From CAVVKW01 sp963749035 (lineage in GTDB: Bacteria > Verrucomicrobiota > Verrucomicrobiia > Chthoniobacterales > JAATET01): a DNA stretch of 64,000 nucleotides. Below, in pieces: positions 1 to 8,992 of this stretch; positions within the stretch are counted from its first letter, which is position 1, and each line of letters starts with the position of its first letter. A program made the translations under genes and the position numbers. The stretch is from positions 1,718,784 to 1,782,783 of the forward strand of contig CAVVKW010000004.1 of assembly GCA_963749035.1 (NCBI GenBank), written 5' to 3'. The notes beneath the pieces are model-generated. The model saw nothing but the letters and a program-made list of their open reading frames with translations. It made no database searches and had not been told where the DNA came from.

Positions 1-1
1 C

Positions 2-112
2 GCCACCGACCGGATCCGTGTTTACGAGCGACTGCTGAAAGCGGGCAACGTCCACCTCCGACCGCCCATGCAGATCCACTGCTACGGCAACTCTTTCGAG
101 ATTGACCGATAG
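2..112 (+). CDS. C-terminal end of an unidentified protein (5' truncated by window edge)
   Basis: An open frame enters from the left edge and stops at TAG 110-112, giving 36 residues that end in GNSFEIDR. It has no start in the window, so only the tail is visible. The residues match no family I recognise. It is followed by a 75-bp gap and then the convergent 3' end of htpG. It could be the end of a real plus-strand gene or a chance open frame in GC-rich DNA; I favour a real gene only weakly because the gap to htpG is otherwise normal. Confidence 0.35.
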   Translation, partial: ATDRIRVYERLLKAGNVHLRPPMQIHCYGNSFEIDR

Positions 113-187
113 CGGCACCGCCCCACGATCTGCCGCCCGGCCCTCGCCCGCGCAGCTTGAGCCACTCCGACGTCTTTTCGCCGCCCA

Positions 188-2038
188 CTACGACTTCGTG
201 ACCAGCTGCTCCAGCAATGAATTGATCCGCTTCAGCATCGCGTTCGGATCTTCCATCAGGCCAGCGGAGATCAGTGCGTTGTCGTAAACCTGCTCGGCCA
301 CTTGCTTCGCCAGGTCAGGATTGGACTCCCGCTGATTGGCGAGACCGGCAATCATCGGATGAGCCGGGTTGATCTCGAGGTTCTGCTTGAACGGATTCGC
401 TTCGCCTCGGTTTAAGTTTTTCAACATCCGGCGCATGCTCGCCGTCATTCCCGCATCGCTCTCGACGACGACGGCCGGACTGTCGACGAGACGGGACGAG
501 ACGCGGACCTCATCCACCTTGTCGCCGAGCGTTTCCTTCAAGAAATTGCACAGCAGGCGGGAAGCTTCCTCGTCCAACTTGCTCTCCGACTTCTCGAGTT
601 CGATCTCAGCCTTCTCGGCGGAAACGATCTTCTTGCCCTCGAACTCGTGCAGGTGATCCATGACGAATTCGTCCCACGGGTCGTAGAGAAAGAGCACCTC
701 GAGAGACTTGGCTTGCAGTCCCTCGTAATACGGGCTCGCCAAGCAAGCTTCGCGGGACGACGCCGAGATGAAATAGATCTCTTTCTGCTCCTCGCCCATC
801 CGACTGACGTAATCGGTCAGCGACACCGCCGACTCGGACGTTGACGTCTCGTAGCGAAGCAGCTTCGCAAGTGCGTCGCGGTGCGTGTAGTCGCTGACGA
901 TGCCCTCCTTCAAAAAATGTCCGAATTCTTTGAAGAACGCCGCGAACTTGTCCGGGTCACCCTTCGCCTCGTCGTCGAGAAACTTCAGGAATCGCGTCGT
1001 CAGCACCTTGTTCAGCTTCTGGAGAAGCGCACTATCTTGCATCGTCTCGCGCGAGATATTCAGCGGCAGATCCTCACTGTCGACCACGCCTTTGAGGAAT
1101 CGAAGCCACTCGGGGAACAAACCCTTCGATTTCGACTGGATCAAAATCTTGCGGCAGTAAAGGTGGACCTCGCTCTCGGTCTTCGGCATTCCCAGCTTTT
1201 CCAAGCTATGCTGCGGAACAAACAGCAGGGCGCGAATCGCCAGGGGCGCGTCGGCGTTAAAATGCAGTCGATACTGCGGCGCTTCGTTATCGTGGCCGAT
1301 GAATTTGTAAAATTCCTCGTAGTCCGTGTCGGTGATCTCACTCTTGTTCCGCGTCCAGATCGCGCTGATCGTATTGACCGTCTTCCCATTCAGCTGAATG
1401 GGAACGCCGACGAAATTCGAGTAACGTTTAATGATCGACTCCACCCGCTGTTCGTTCGCGTATTCTTTGTCGTCCTCCGTGAGCGAAATGACGATTCTCG
1501 TCCCTCGCGGCAGATCGCTGGCTTCCTCGATCTCGTAGCTACTCACCCCGTCCGACGACCAAATCCACCCCGTCGCGTCCGACTCGTGACTCCGCGTGTA
1601 AACCGTCACTTTCGAAGCGACCATGAACGCGGAGTAAAATCCGACACCGAACTGCCCGATGATCTCGGCCGTGTCCTCCGACGAACCAGCCGCAGCTCGC
1701 TCTTTGATCTGTTGGAGAAACGCCTTCGAGCCCGAGTGCGCAATCGTCCCCAAATTTTCGATCAATTCGTCGCGGGTCATGCCCGTCCCCGCGTCCACGA
1801 ACGTGATCGTTTTGGCGGTGTCATCAGTGTTCACGGATATTTCGAGCTCCCGCTCAGGCTCGTAAACCTCCGTGCCCGCGGTCTGGAGGAATTTCAGCTT
1901 CCCGGTCGCGTCGGCCGCGTTCGAGATCAGCTCGCGGATAAAAATCTCTTTATCCGTGTAGAGCGAGTGAATGACGATGTTGAGAAGCTGGGCAATCTCG
2001 GCTTGGAATTCGTGTTTCTCGGGTGTGGTCGTGCTCAT
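188..2038 (-). CDS. htpG: Chaperone protein HtpG (bacterial Hsp90)
   Basis: This 616-residue protein is a cytosolic, ATP-driven dimeric chaperone of the Hsp90 family, and its length is normal for HtpG. The N-terminal ATPase domain shows the helix with Asn40 (ELISNAAD), the nucleotide loop at 82-87 and the GQFGVGFYSAF lid hinge at 128-138. The middle domain carries NISRE followed by an HtpG-type C-terminal dimerisation region. Two usually strict sites differ: the loop reads DAGTGM where most family members have DNGIGM, and NAADATGKL replaces NASDAxDKL. The fold still looks complete, so I read it as functional. It is the last gene in a minus-strand direction after actD, separated by about 300 bp, and is probably an independent heat-shock unit. 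No CIRCE-like operator was seen. Confidence 0.96.
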   Translation of the reverse strand: MSTTTPEKHEFQAEIAQLLNIVIHSLYTDKEIFIRELISNAADATGKLKFLQTAGTEVYEPERELEISVNTDDTAKTITFVDAGTGMTRDELIENLGTIAHSGSKAFLQQIKERAAAGSSEDTAEIIGQFGVGFYSAFMVASKVTVYTRSHESDATGWIWSSDGVSSYEIEEASDLPRGTRIVISLTEDDKEYANEQRVESIIKRYSNFVGVPIQLNGKTVNTISAIWTRNKSEITDTDYEEFYKFIGHDNEAPQYRLHFNADAPLAIRALLFVPQHSLEKLGMPKTESEVHLYCRKILIQSKSKGLFPEWLRFLKGVVDSEDLPLNISRETMQDSALLQKLNKVLTTRFLKFLDDEAKGDPDKFAAFFKEFGHFLKEGIVSDYTHRDALAKLLRYETSTSESAVSLTDYVSRMGEEQKEIYFISASSREACLASPYYEGLQAKSLEVLFLYDPWDEFVMDHLHEFEGKKIVSAEKAEIELEKSESKLDEEASRLLCNFLKETLGDKVDEVRVSSRLVDSPAVVVESDAGMTASMRRMLKNLNRGEANPFKQNLEINPAHPMIAGLANQRESNPDLAKQVAEQVYDNALISAGLMEDPNAMLKRINSLLEQLVTKS

Positions 2039-2249
2039 GAATCAGTGGAAAATTGGGAGCGAGAATCTAGCCAATCTCCGCGCTCAGGGAAGAACGGAAT
2101 TGATCACCATAAGGTGACCGATCCCCGATCCGCGAGTTGATGGGTCGCGCGTGAGCGTCCGGCCCTCGCCACGCCGAACCCCGAGCCCCAAATCCAACCA
2201 AGCCGTTCTCGTAGGTAGCAAAGGAATCCCAATAATCGCTACAGCTCAC

Positions 2250-2266
2250 GCCGATTCAGAATCGGC
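2250..2266 (-). terminator. Hairpin in the actD-htpG gap, possible terminator
   Basis: GCCGATTC at 2250-2257 and GAATCGGC at 2259-2266 form an 8-bp inverted repeat (7 bp with a realistic 3-nt loop), about 70 nt downstream of actD. No T-run follows on the minus strand, so this is at best a weak or Rho-assisted terminator. The rest of the 2039-2335 gap shows no gene; short open frames there are not protein-like. Confidence 0.35.
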
Positions 2267-2335
2267 CCGAAAACACGCGTCAGACTTGGAGCACCCCCGA
2301 AAAAATTCTCGCCAGAAAGTCCGTCGTTGCGGAAG

Positions 2336-2929
2336 TCAGTCTTCGTGAACGACCGTGATCTCGGTCCCGCCGAGCTCGATCAGCATGTCGCGCGTATTCC
2401 GCTCGAAGAACTGCGGATCGCGCGATTCGATGCAGAGGTAGAATTTGTCGTCGGTCGCTTTTTTGAACCGATCCCAGTTGAAGAGCGGATGATTCCAGCG
2501 CGGCAGCCCGTTAATGATCAACATTCCAAACACCGCCGTTAACGCCGAGAGGAGAATCGTCAATTCGAACATGATCGGGAAGAAGGCCGGAATGGTGAAT
2601 TGGTTCACGGGTTTACCCGCAACCACCAACGGATAAAGAAACGACGAGGGAATGAACTGCAAGCAGATCGCCAAGGTGAAGCCCGTTAATCCACCGCAAA
2701 AAACCAGCATCGCGAGGAACGAGCGCTTAAGCCCCATCGCTTCATCCATCCCGTGGATCGGGAAGGGACTGTAAACGTCCCACCGTTTAAAACCCGCGTC
2801 GCGGACGTGCTCGGCCGCGTGATAAAGATCGCGCGCCGAAGAAAATTCCGCACCCATCGCGTAGATCGGCGCATTCGGATCACCCGCAACGTCAACTTCG
2901 GGTCGGTTCGGAGTAACGGTGGCACTCAT
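2336..2929 (-). CDS. actD: Alternative complex III subunit D (DUF3341 membrane protein)
   Basis: ActD is a small integral membrane subunit of alternative complex III, the quinol-oxidising complex that replaces cytochrome bc1 in many bacteria. The 197-residue protein has a cytoplasmic N-terminal part containing YAMGAEFSSARDLYHAA and DVYSPFPIHGMDEAMGL, typical of DUF3341, then two membrane helices around residues 67-90 and 108-135, and a soluble C-terminal tail. I chose the ATG at 2929 because it lies 1 nt after the actC stop; the upstream ATG at 2974 would run 45 nt into actC. It is the last gene of the actABCD unit. ActE and ActF homologues, usually next, are absent from the following sequence. 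Confidence 0.9.
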   Translation of the reverse strand: MSATVTPNRPEVDVAGDPNAPIYAMGAEFSSARDLYHAAEHVRDAGFKRWDVYSPFPIHGMDEAMGLKRSFLAMLVFCGGLTGFTLAICLQFIPSSFLYPLVVAGKPVNQFTIPAFFPIMFELTILLSALTAVFGMLIINGLPRWNHPLFNWDRFKKATDDKFYLCIESRDPQFFERNTRDMLIELGGTEITVVHED

Positions 2930-2930
2930 A

Positions 2931-4391
2931 TCAATTCGCGGGCGAGATGGTGGGTTGTCCGCCAGCCGGTGCATTCTCCCGCTCCGGCTCGTAGTGCGGA
3001 TCAGCTTCCGGCAGGACAGCTTTGACTTCGAACATACAGATCATCGGCAGGAACCGGATGAAGAGCAGGAACAACGTCAGGAAGAGCCCGAACGTTCCGA
3101 TGAACGTGCAGATGTCGACGATGGTCGGGTGGAAGAGCTGCCAAGCACTTGGCAGATAGTCCCGCTGGAGCGTCGTCGCAATGATCACGAATCGCTCAAA
3201 CCACATCCCCATGTTTGGGAATTGGACGATGATCAGAACGGCGACCCAGTTGTAACGGAACCACCGGAACCAGAAGAGCTGCGGCGCGACCACGTTACAA
3301 AACATCATCGGCCAATAGTATTCGGCAAATCCCGGTGCGGTCGCTCGGAACCAAAACGCTGCGCGTTCGAAGGGATTCGCGCCATACCACGCGATGAAAA
3401 GCTCCATCAGATAGGCGTAACCGACGATCGATCCCGTCAGCAGGATGATCTTGCACATCTTGTCGACGTGCCCCGGCGTGATCAGATCTTTCAGCGGCTT
3501 CCAGATCCAAGCGGCGGGAATCATGAGCGTCAGAACCATCGCAAAGCCACCGAAGATGGCACCCGCGACGAAGTAAGGCGGGAAGATCGTCGTGTGCCAG
3601 CCGGGAACGACCGACGTCGCGAAGTCAAACGAGACGACCGAGTGAACCGACAGCACGAGCGGGGTCGAGAGTCCCGCCAGCACGAGGTAGGCCATTTCGT
3701 AGTGTCGCCACTGTCGGTTTCCACCGCGCCAGCCAAGGGCCAGCATTCCGTAGATGAATTTTTTGATCTTCGTCGTGCAGCGATCCCGAATCGTCGCGAG
3801 GTCGGGGATCAAGCCGGTATACCAAAACAAGACCGAGACCGTGAAATAGGTCGAGACCGCGAAAACGTCCCAGAGCAACGGACTGCGGAAGTTCTGCCAG
3901 ATCGCGTTTGCGTTGGGAACGGGAGCCAGAAACCAGACCATCCACACGCGGCCGACGTGCAGCGCCGGGTAGATTCCGGCGCAGACGACCGCGAAGAGCG
4001 TCATCGCTTCCGCCGCGCGGTTGATCGATGTCCGCCACTTCTGACGAGTCAGGAAAAGGATGGCCGAGATCAAAGTTCCGGCGTGGCCGATACCGATCCA
4101 GAAGACGAAATTCGTGATGTCCCACGCCCAACCGACCGGGTGGTTGTTTCCCCAGACGCCGACACCGGTCGAGATGAGGTATCCCAGCATCGCGAAGCAC
4201 ATCAACATCACGGGCACCGTGATCGCCATCGAGATATACCACCAGATCGGGGTCTTATCTTCGATGATCGAAGAGATGTAATTTCCGATCCACCCCATCG
4301 TCCGCTGGTTCAAGACCAGCGGTTGGCGGGTGAGATCACGCTCGTGTTGCGTGAGCGCGCTATCCGAATGTTCTGCGGTGGTGCTGGCCAT
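2931..4391 (-). CDS. actC: Alternative complex III subunit C (NrfD/PsrC-type quinol-binding membrane subunit)
   Basis: ActC is the large polytopic NrfD-family membrane protein that binds menaquinol or ubiquinol in alternative complex III. The 486-residue chain shows about ten hydrophobic segments, beginning with WWYISMAITVPVMLMCFAML, and family-typical patches such as WDITNFVFWIGIGHAGTLISAILFL and RTSINRAAEAMTLFAV. The N-terminus (about 40 residues) and C-terminus are soluble. It starts 11 nt after the actB stop and is followed by actD after 1 nt, so it is cotranscribed with both. A second NrfD-type subunit (ActF) is standard in the complex but is not encoded nearby. Confidence 0.95.
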   Translation of the reverse strand: MASTTAEHSDSALTQHERDLTRQPLVLNQRTMGWIGNYISSIIEDKTPIWWYISMAITVPVMLMCFAMLGYLISTGVGVWGNNHPVGWAWDITNFVFWIGIGHAGTLISAILFLTRQKWRTSINRAAEAMTLFAVVCAGIYPALHVGRVWMVWFLAPVPNANAIWQNFRSPLLWDVFAVSTYFTVSVLFWYTGLIPDLATIRDRCTTKIKKFIYGMLALGWRGGNRQWRHYEMAYLVLAGLSTPLVLSVHSVVSFDFATSVVPGWHTTIFPPYFVAGAIFGGFAMVLTLMIPAAWIWKPLKDLITPGHVDKMCKIILLTGSIVGYAYLMELFIAWYGANPFERAAFWFRATAPGFAEYYWPMMFCNVVAPQLFWFRWFRYNWVAVLIIVQFPNMGMWFERFVIIATTLQRDYLPSAWQLFHPTIVDICTFIGTFGLFLTLFLLFIRFLPMICMFEVKAVLPEADPHYEPERENAPAGGQPTISPAN

Positions 4392-4402
4392 GGAAAATCA
4401 GG

Positions 4403-7400
4403 TCAATGGTGGTCGACGGGAGCTTTGGCGGCTCCCGCTTCGCCATGAGTCGTCGGGGTCGGGGGGTGCTCGGCGCCGTGGTCGGCTCCCGTCGCAAGGT
4501 GATGTTCACCGTGGTCATCGCCGTGCCCCGCGCCGTGCCCCGCGCCGTGGTCGTCACCGTGATGGCCTCCGTGGTGATCCGGCGAATTGATGTTTCCGAC
4601 CCCCGCTGCGCCGGGCATAGCCATGTTTGGATTCTTGATCCGGGCCAGGTAGGTGACTCGCGGGCGGGCGTTCAGATACTTCAACATCGTGAACTGACGC
4701 GGATCCTTCCGCGTCTCGTAAATCCGGCGATCAGGATTGTTCATGTCGCCAAACACGATGGCCTCCGACGGGCAAGCGGCCTGGCACGCCGTTTTGAATG
4801 GGGCAATCGGCGTCTTGTATTTATCCGTCGGACCAGCCTTGACGATACGCGCAATCTTGGCCTCTTCGATCCGTTGGATGCAGAACGTGCACTTCTCCAT
4901 GACGCCCCGCATGCGAACCGTTACGTTCGGATTCTTCGACATTTTGAGGCTTTCCGCCATCCCCTTCTTGGCGAGCGGACCGTGGTAGAGCTTGTCCAGC
5001 GGCCGTTCGTTGTAGTCGAAGTAGTTGAATCGACGGACCTTCCAAGGACAGTTGTTCGCGCAATAACGCGTGCCGATGCAGCGGTTGTAGGCCATCAGGT
5101 TCAAGCCGTCTTCGCTGTGCACGGTCGCGTTGACCGGGCAGACCGTCTCACAAGGTGCGTTTTCGCAATGCTGACACAGGATGGCCTGTGCGACCATCTC
5201 GGGGTCCGCAGCGAGATCGCCCTGATCATCCGTGAGGTCGTTCGGATTCGCAAAATAGCGGTCAATCCGCATCCAAGCCATGTCGCGGCCCTTGATCACC
5301 TGGTCTTTACCGACAACGGGAACGTTGTTTTCCGCCTGACAGGCCACGACACAAGCGTTGCAGCCGTCGCAGACGTTCAGATCAACGGTCATCGCCCACT
5401 GCTCGGGCTCAAGCGGTGTGCCTTCCCCCTCGAAATAAGGATTCTTGTAGATCGAGTTGTTCGGCGGGATGTGGCTATCCATGCCGACGGAATCAGCAAA
5501 ATCCGGATTCTCCTCGAAACGCTCGAGCGTCCCCTCGCGGAAGAGATCGCGACCTTCCATGACCCGCGTTTCCTGCGGCCGGGCCAAAGGATAAGTTCCG
5601 CCCGTCTTCTTCACTGACGACACGGGTTGAAAACGCATACCACCCGTCGTTCGAAGCGGATAAGCGTTGAACCCCACGTCTTCCATCAGCGGAGAGACGT
5701 TCTTCCGACCGTAACCGAGTGCAATCGAGAACGAATTGTCGGCGTTGCCGGGCGCGATCAGCGCCGCCGCAACGAGTGCCTTACCACCCGCTGCCAGCTC
5801 CAAGAGATCTCCATCCTCGATCCCGAGATCCCGGGCCGTCGCCGGGCTGATGAGCAGAGCGTTGTCCCACGTTAGCTTCGTCTCGAAATCCGGCGTCTCC
5901 TGCAGCCACGCGTTGTTGGCATACCGTCCGTCATCGACACTCGAACTCCGTAAGAACACGACCTCCTGCGTATCGGCATCCGCCACCGGCGCCTCGATCG
6001 CACCCGCAGCACTCGCGTCAAAATTCAACCCCGTCTCCGGAAATTTCGTATCCGCGACAAACCCTGCCCGTAGAAATTCGTTCCAAGCGAGTTCCAAGGC
6101 CTCACCCGACTTCCCGGCCATCGCGTCAAACGTTTCCCGAACGAGTTCCGGCCCCTCCGGCAGCGGGCGCCCGGTCAAAGTCGCCAGGACATCGAGCTGC
6201 GACACCCCGTTCCACAGCGGCATGATCATCGGCTGGATCGACGAGATCGTTCCGTCGAAGGTCCGCGCATCGCCCCAAGCTTCAAGATAATGCGTCGCCG
6301 GCACCACCCACTCGCAAGCCATCGACGTCTCGTCCTCGAACAGCGACAGATGAAGCGAATTTGGGACTTTGCTCAGCAGTTGATCAAACGCGAGATCGGC
6401 CGGCGCATCATAGACGGGATTCCCCCCAAGGATGATCAACGCCCGGACCTGATCGTTGACGACGGCGTCCGCCAATTCTTTGATCGAGCTAACCTTCGAA
6501 TTTGAAGCGGGGAGTTGCGCGCCCTTCAGGGTCGTTCCAACGTTGCCGAGAGCCTGGTTGATCGCGAGACCGAGGGCCTGGACCGCTGCGGGCTGTTCAG
6601 CTCCCACGAGGACCAAGCCGCGACCCTTCGCCGACTCCAGATCCTTCGCCACCCCGTCGAGCCAGGCTTCATCGAACTTGCCATCCGCCGCTGGAAATTT
6701 CTGACCGCCTTCCGCGCCGAGCTTCTCGGCGAGAGCCGATGCAAACGGCCCAATGTCCGACGCCTTCAAGCGCAGCCGGTGATCCGCCAAGCCGCCGGTG
6801 TTCGTGTAGTGATTCTCAACGACGTAGAGACGGTTCATCTTCCCGTCTTGCGGATTACGGCGACGGTAGAATCCAGCCGCATACTCAGGTCCAACGTCAC
6901 TCGGATTTAAGAAATCGCTGTCGAGCGACAGGATCACGTCGGCTTCGTCAAAATTCGGAACCACCCTCGTGTTGTCGCCGAAAGCTGCCGCCTCGGCGGT
7001 CACACTCTCGGGAGAGCCGAGCGGCTCGTATTCCGCCCACATCAGCCCGGACATCTTACCGAGCAATTCGTCCCGGAGCCGGTCACGAGTCGGCCCGCCA
7101 AGTCCATCGGCAAGCACCGCGACCCCGTCTCCTCCGCTTTCGCGGACCTTGGTCAGAAACTCTTCCAGCTTTGCGGCGTCGACCACGGCACCATCCCGCT
7201 TGATCTCCTTCGAACGGTTGGGATCGTAGAGGTCGAGAATGCTCGCCTGAGCGAACGCGTCCGTCCCGCCATTGCTGTAGGGATGCAAAGGATTCCCCTC
7301 TACCTTCGTTGGGCGACCGTCGGAAGTCGTGGCGATCAGTGGGATTGCACCCTGCCGGGTCGGCATCGCCGTCGCGTAATAGAGAAATTTGCCTGGAACC

Positions 7401-7666
7401 GTCCACTCCACCCCATCTTTCAACGGAACGATAAACGACTCGGGTCGGCGACAACCACTCAAGCCCACACCCGCCAACGCCATCGAGGCGCCCATGAGTT
7501 TGATGAAGTCTCGCTTCGAGAGGCCACTCTCGTCGTAAACGTCCGCTTCCCGCGGGAACTCACTGCGGAGCACGTCTTCGAAATCGGGACGGTTTTCGAG
7601 TTCGCTGAGACTGCGCCACATGGTCGGGCGCTCGGAGCGGGCGGGGTGCGGTAAAATACGTTTCAT
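4403..7666 (-). CDS. actB: Alternative complex III subunit B: molybdopterin-oxidoreductase-like / iron-sulfur fusion protein
   Basis: ActB is the large iron-sulfur subunit of alternative complex III. The 1087-residue protein fuses an N-terminal molybdopterin-oxidoreductase-like domain (known to lack Mo in characterised ACIII) to a C-terminal ferredoxin domain. Near the N-terminus, KRDFIKLM (51-58) followed by a hydrophobic stretch resembles a variant Tat signal, and GLSGC (68-72) could be a lipobox. The ferredoxin domain has four Cys groups, including CDGCNACVVAC, CQHCENAPCETVCP, CIGTRYCANNCP and CTFC with ACQAACP, fitting several FeS clusters. The last 60 residues are strikingly rich in His, Gly and Asp. 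I chose ATG 7666 because it overlaps the actA stop as ATGA; the longer frame to 7834 lies inside actA. Confidence 0.95.
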   Translation of the reverse strand: MKRILPHPARSERPTMWRSLSELENRPDFEDVLRSEFPREADVYDESGLSKRDFIKLMGASMALAGVGLSGCRRPESFIVPLKDGVEWTVPGKFLYYATAMPTRQGAIPLIATTSDGRPTKVEGNPLHPYSNGGTDAFAQASILDLYDPNRSKEIKRDGAVVDAAKLEEFLTKVRESGGDGVAVLADGLGGPTRDRLRDELLGKMSGLMWAEYEPLGSPESVTAEAAAFGDNTRVVPNFDEADVILSLDSDFLNPSDVGPEYAAGFYRRRNPQDGKMNRLYVVENHYTNTGGLADHRLRLKASDIGPFASALAEKLGAEGGQKFPAADGKFDEAWLDGVAKDLESAKGRGLVLVGAEQPAAVQALGLAINQALGNVGTTLKGAQLPASNSKVSSIKELADAVVNDQVRALIILGGNPVYDAPADLAFDQLLSKVPNSLHLSLFEDETSMACEWVVPATHYLEAWGDARTFDGTISSIQPMIMPLWNGVSQLDVLATLTGRPLPEGPELVRETFDAMAGKSGEALELAWNEFLRAGFVADTKFPETGLNFDASAAGAIEAPVADADTQEVVFLRSSSVDDGRYANNAWLQETPDFETKLTWDNALLISPATARDLGIEDGDLLELAAGGKALVAAALIAPGNADNSFSIALGYGRKNVSPLMEDVGFNAYPLRTTGGMRFQPVSSVKKTGGTYPLARPQETRVMEGRDLFREGTLERFEENPDFADSVGMDSHIPPNNSIYKNPYFEGEGTPLEPEQWAMTVDLNVCDGCNACVVACQAENNVPVVGKDQVIKGRDMAWMRIDRYFANPNDLTDDQGDLAADPEMVAQAILCQHCENAPCETVCPVNATVHSEDGLNLMAYNRCIGTRYCANNCPWKVRRFNYFDYNERPLDKLYHGPLAKKGMAESLKMSKNPNVTVRMRGVMEKCTFCIQRIEEAKIARIVKAGPTDKYKTPIAPFKTACQAACPSEAIVFGDMNNPDRRIYETRKDPRQFTMLKYLNARPRVTYLARIKNPNMAMPGAAGVGNINSPDHHGGHHGDDHGAGHGAGHGDDHGEHHLATGADHGAEHPPTPTTHGEAGAAKAPVDHH

Positions 7667-8322
7667 CGGTGGCAGCCTCCGCAGGTGACCGGAGGATTCA
7701 CGGCCCATTCTTGCTTGAATTTCGTGCCCATTTCGACCTGCGCTTCGGCAGAGACCGGCTTCCATTTCATGTTGAAGACTTCTTCGGGCGGACGGAGGTG
7801 ATTCTGCGGTGCCCGGTGGCATTCCAGACACCACGCCATGCTTTGCGGTTCGTGCTGATAGACGACTTCCATCTCCGTGACGTCACCGTGGCAGCTGTAG
7901 CAGCTCACTCCACGACTCACGTGGACCGCGTGGTTGAAGTAAGCGTAATCCGGCACCTCGTGGATCCGATTCCACTGCATCGGTCGGCCCGTCTTCCAGC
8001 TATCGACCACGGCGGTCAGCTTCGGATTGTTGTGCTGCACCCGTCCCTCACCGTGACAGGTGATACACGTTTGGGTCGTCGGCACGTTCGAGTGCGAGGC
8101 CACTTCGACGAAGCTGTGACAGTATCGGCAATCCATCCCAAGTTGTTCCACGTGAATGACGTGTGAGAAAGGGACCGGCTGATTCGGCTCGTAGCCGACG
8201 CGCGTGTATTTTGGAGTGAAGTAATACCAGATTCCCAGAATCAGAAAACTCACGATCGCGCCCACGCAGATCACAAGCTTCAGGGGAAGCCAGTTTGTCC
8301 ATTTCGGAAAAAAATTCGCCAT
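7663..8322 (-). CDS. actA: Alternative complex III subunit A (pentaheme cytochrome c)
   Basis: ActA is the periplasmic multiheme cytochrome of alternative complex III, passing electrons from the FeS subunit to soluble carriers or an oxidase. The 219-residue protein has one N-terminal membrane anchor (about residues 13-33) and five CxxCH heme sites: CRYCH, CITCH, CYSCH, CLECH and a C-terminal CGGCH three residues from the end of the chain region. Five hemes match known ActA. It is the first gene of the unit and overlaps actB by 4 nt. The promoter should lie in the 184-bp gap shared with the divergent DUF192 gene, where an AT-rich stretch near 8381-8410 is a plausible location. Confidence 0.95.
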   Translation of the reverse strand: MANFFPKWTNWLPLKLVICVGAIVSFLILGIWYYFTPKYTRVGYEPNQPVPFSHVIHVEQLGMDCRYCHSFVEVASHSNVPTTQTCITCHGEGRVQHNNPKLTAVVDSWKTGRPMQWNRIHEVPDYAYFNHAVHVSRGVSCYSCHGDVTEMEVVYQHEPQSMAWCLECHRAPQNHLRPPEEVFNMKWKPVSAEAQVEMGTKFKQEWAVNPPVTCGGCHR

Positions 8323-8506
8323 TTCGCAGGGTCAAAAGCTGCCGGTCAATCAGTGGAGCCCGACAGAGCCGTCGAAGCTAGTATTAATAAATCTTATAGC
8401 AATCACATTCTGGGTCATCACCGACGGCAAAAACTTGCGGCGAATTCGCGTTCAAATTGCGAAATCAAGTTCGCCAGTGTCAACGAAATCGATACGATTT
8501 CTGACC

Positions 8507-8965
8507 ATGCACCCCGCATTTTTCCGTCATTGCCTACTTCTGTCCCTTCTCTTCCAGTCCACGCTCTCCTTCGCGGACGTTCCTCAACCCAAACTTCCAA
8601 CGATCTCTCTCATAATCGGCACCGAAACGCTCGTCGCCGAAGTCGCCGACGATCCGAACGAACGGAATACCGGAATGATGTTCCGCGAATCGATGGCCGA
8701 TGGCGCGGGCATGCTTTTCGTGATGGACCGCGTTGGGCCGGTCAGCTTCTGGATGCGAAACACAACCGTCCCGCTTTCCATCGCTTACCTCAATACTGCC
8801 GGGGTCATCATGGAGATCCACGATCTCCAGCCGCACGACGAAACGTCAGTGAACAGCGAATTTCAGAACATCGCTTACACCATCGAGGTTCCCCAAGGAT
8901 GGTTTTCGCGGGTCGGAATCTTCCCGGGCCAAGTCGTCGATGGTCTTCCTCCGTTCCGGCGCTGA
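8507..8965 (+). CDS. DUF192 family exported protein
   Basis: The 152-residue protein belongs to the DUF192 family, small beta-rich domains of unknown function found outside the cytoplasm in many bacteria and archaea. A signal peptide (MHPAFFRHCLLLSLLFQ..., cleavage near ALSFA-D) precedes the domain, whose signature parts are visible: ERNTGMMFRESMADGAGMLF and VSFWMRNTTVPLSIAYL, then a C-terminal VPQGWF segment. I chose the ATG at 8507 because it directly starts the signal peptide; the frame extends to 8435 without plausible coding content. It is divergent from actA and convergent with marC. Function cannot be deduced from context. Confidence 0.85.
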   Translation: MHPAFFRHCLLLSLLFQSTLSFADVPQPKLPTISLIIGTETLVAEVADDPNERNTGMMFRESMADGAGMLFVMDRVGPVSFWMRNTTVPLSIAYLNTAGVIMEIHDLQPHDETSVNSEFQNIAYTIEVPQGWFSRVGIFPGQVVDGLPPFRR

Positions 8966-8975
8966 GCGTTTCCGG

Positions 8976-8991
8976 TCGGTCGAAGGACCGA
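8976..8991. terminator. Hairpin between convergent genes, possible bidirectional terminator
   Basis: TCGGTC (8976-8981) and GACCGA (8986-8991) form a perfect 6-bp stem with a GAAG loop (CTTC on the minus strand). It fills the 27-bp gap between the stops of the DUF192 gene and marC, a usual place for a two-way terminator. It lacks a T-run. Confidence 0.4.
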
Positions 8992-8992
8992 A

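Noticed and set aside
881..2140. Long plus-strand open frame (419 codons) opposite htpG
   Set aside because: It is the antisense of a clear HtpG gene; arginine-rich translation with no domain is a codon-bias artefact of GC-rich DNA.
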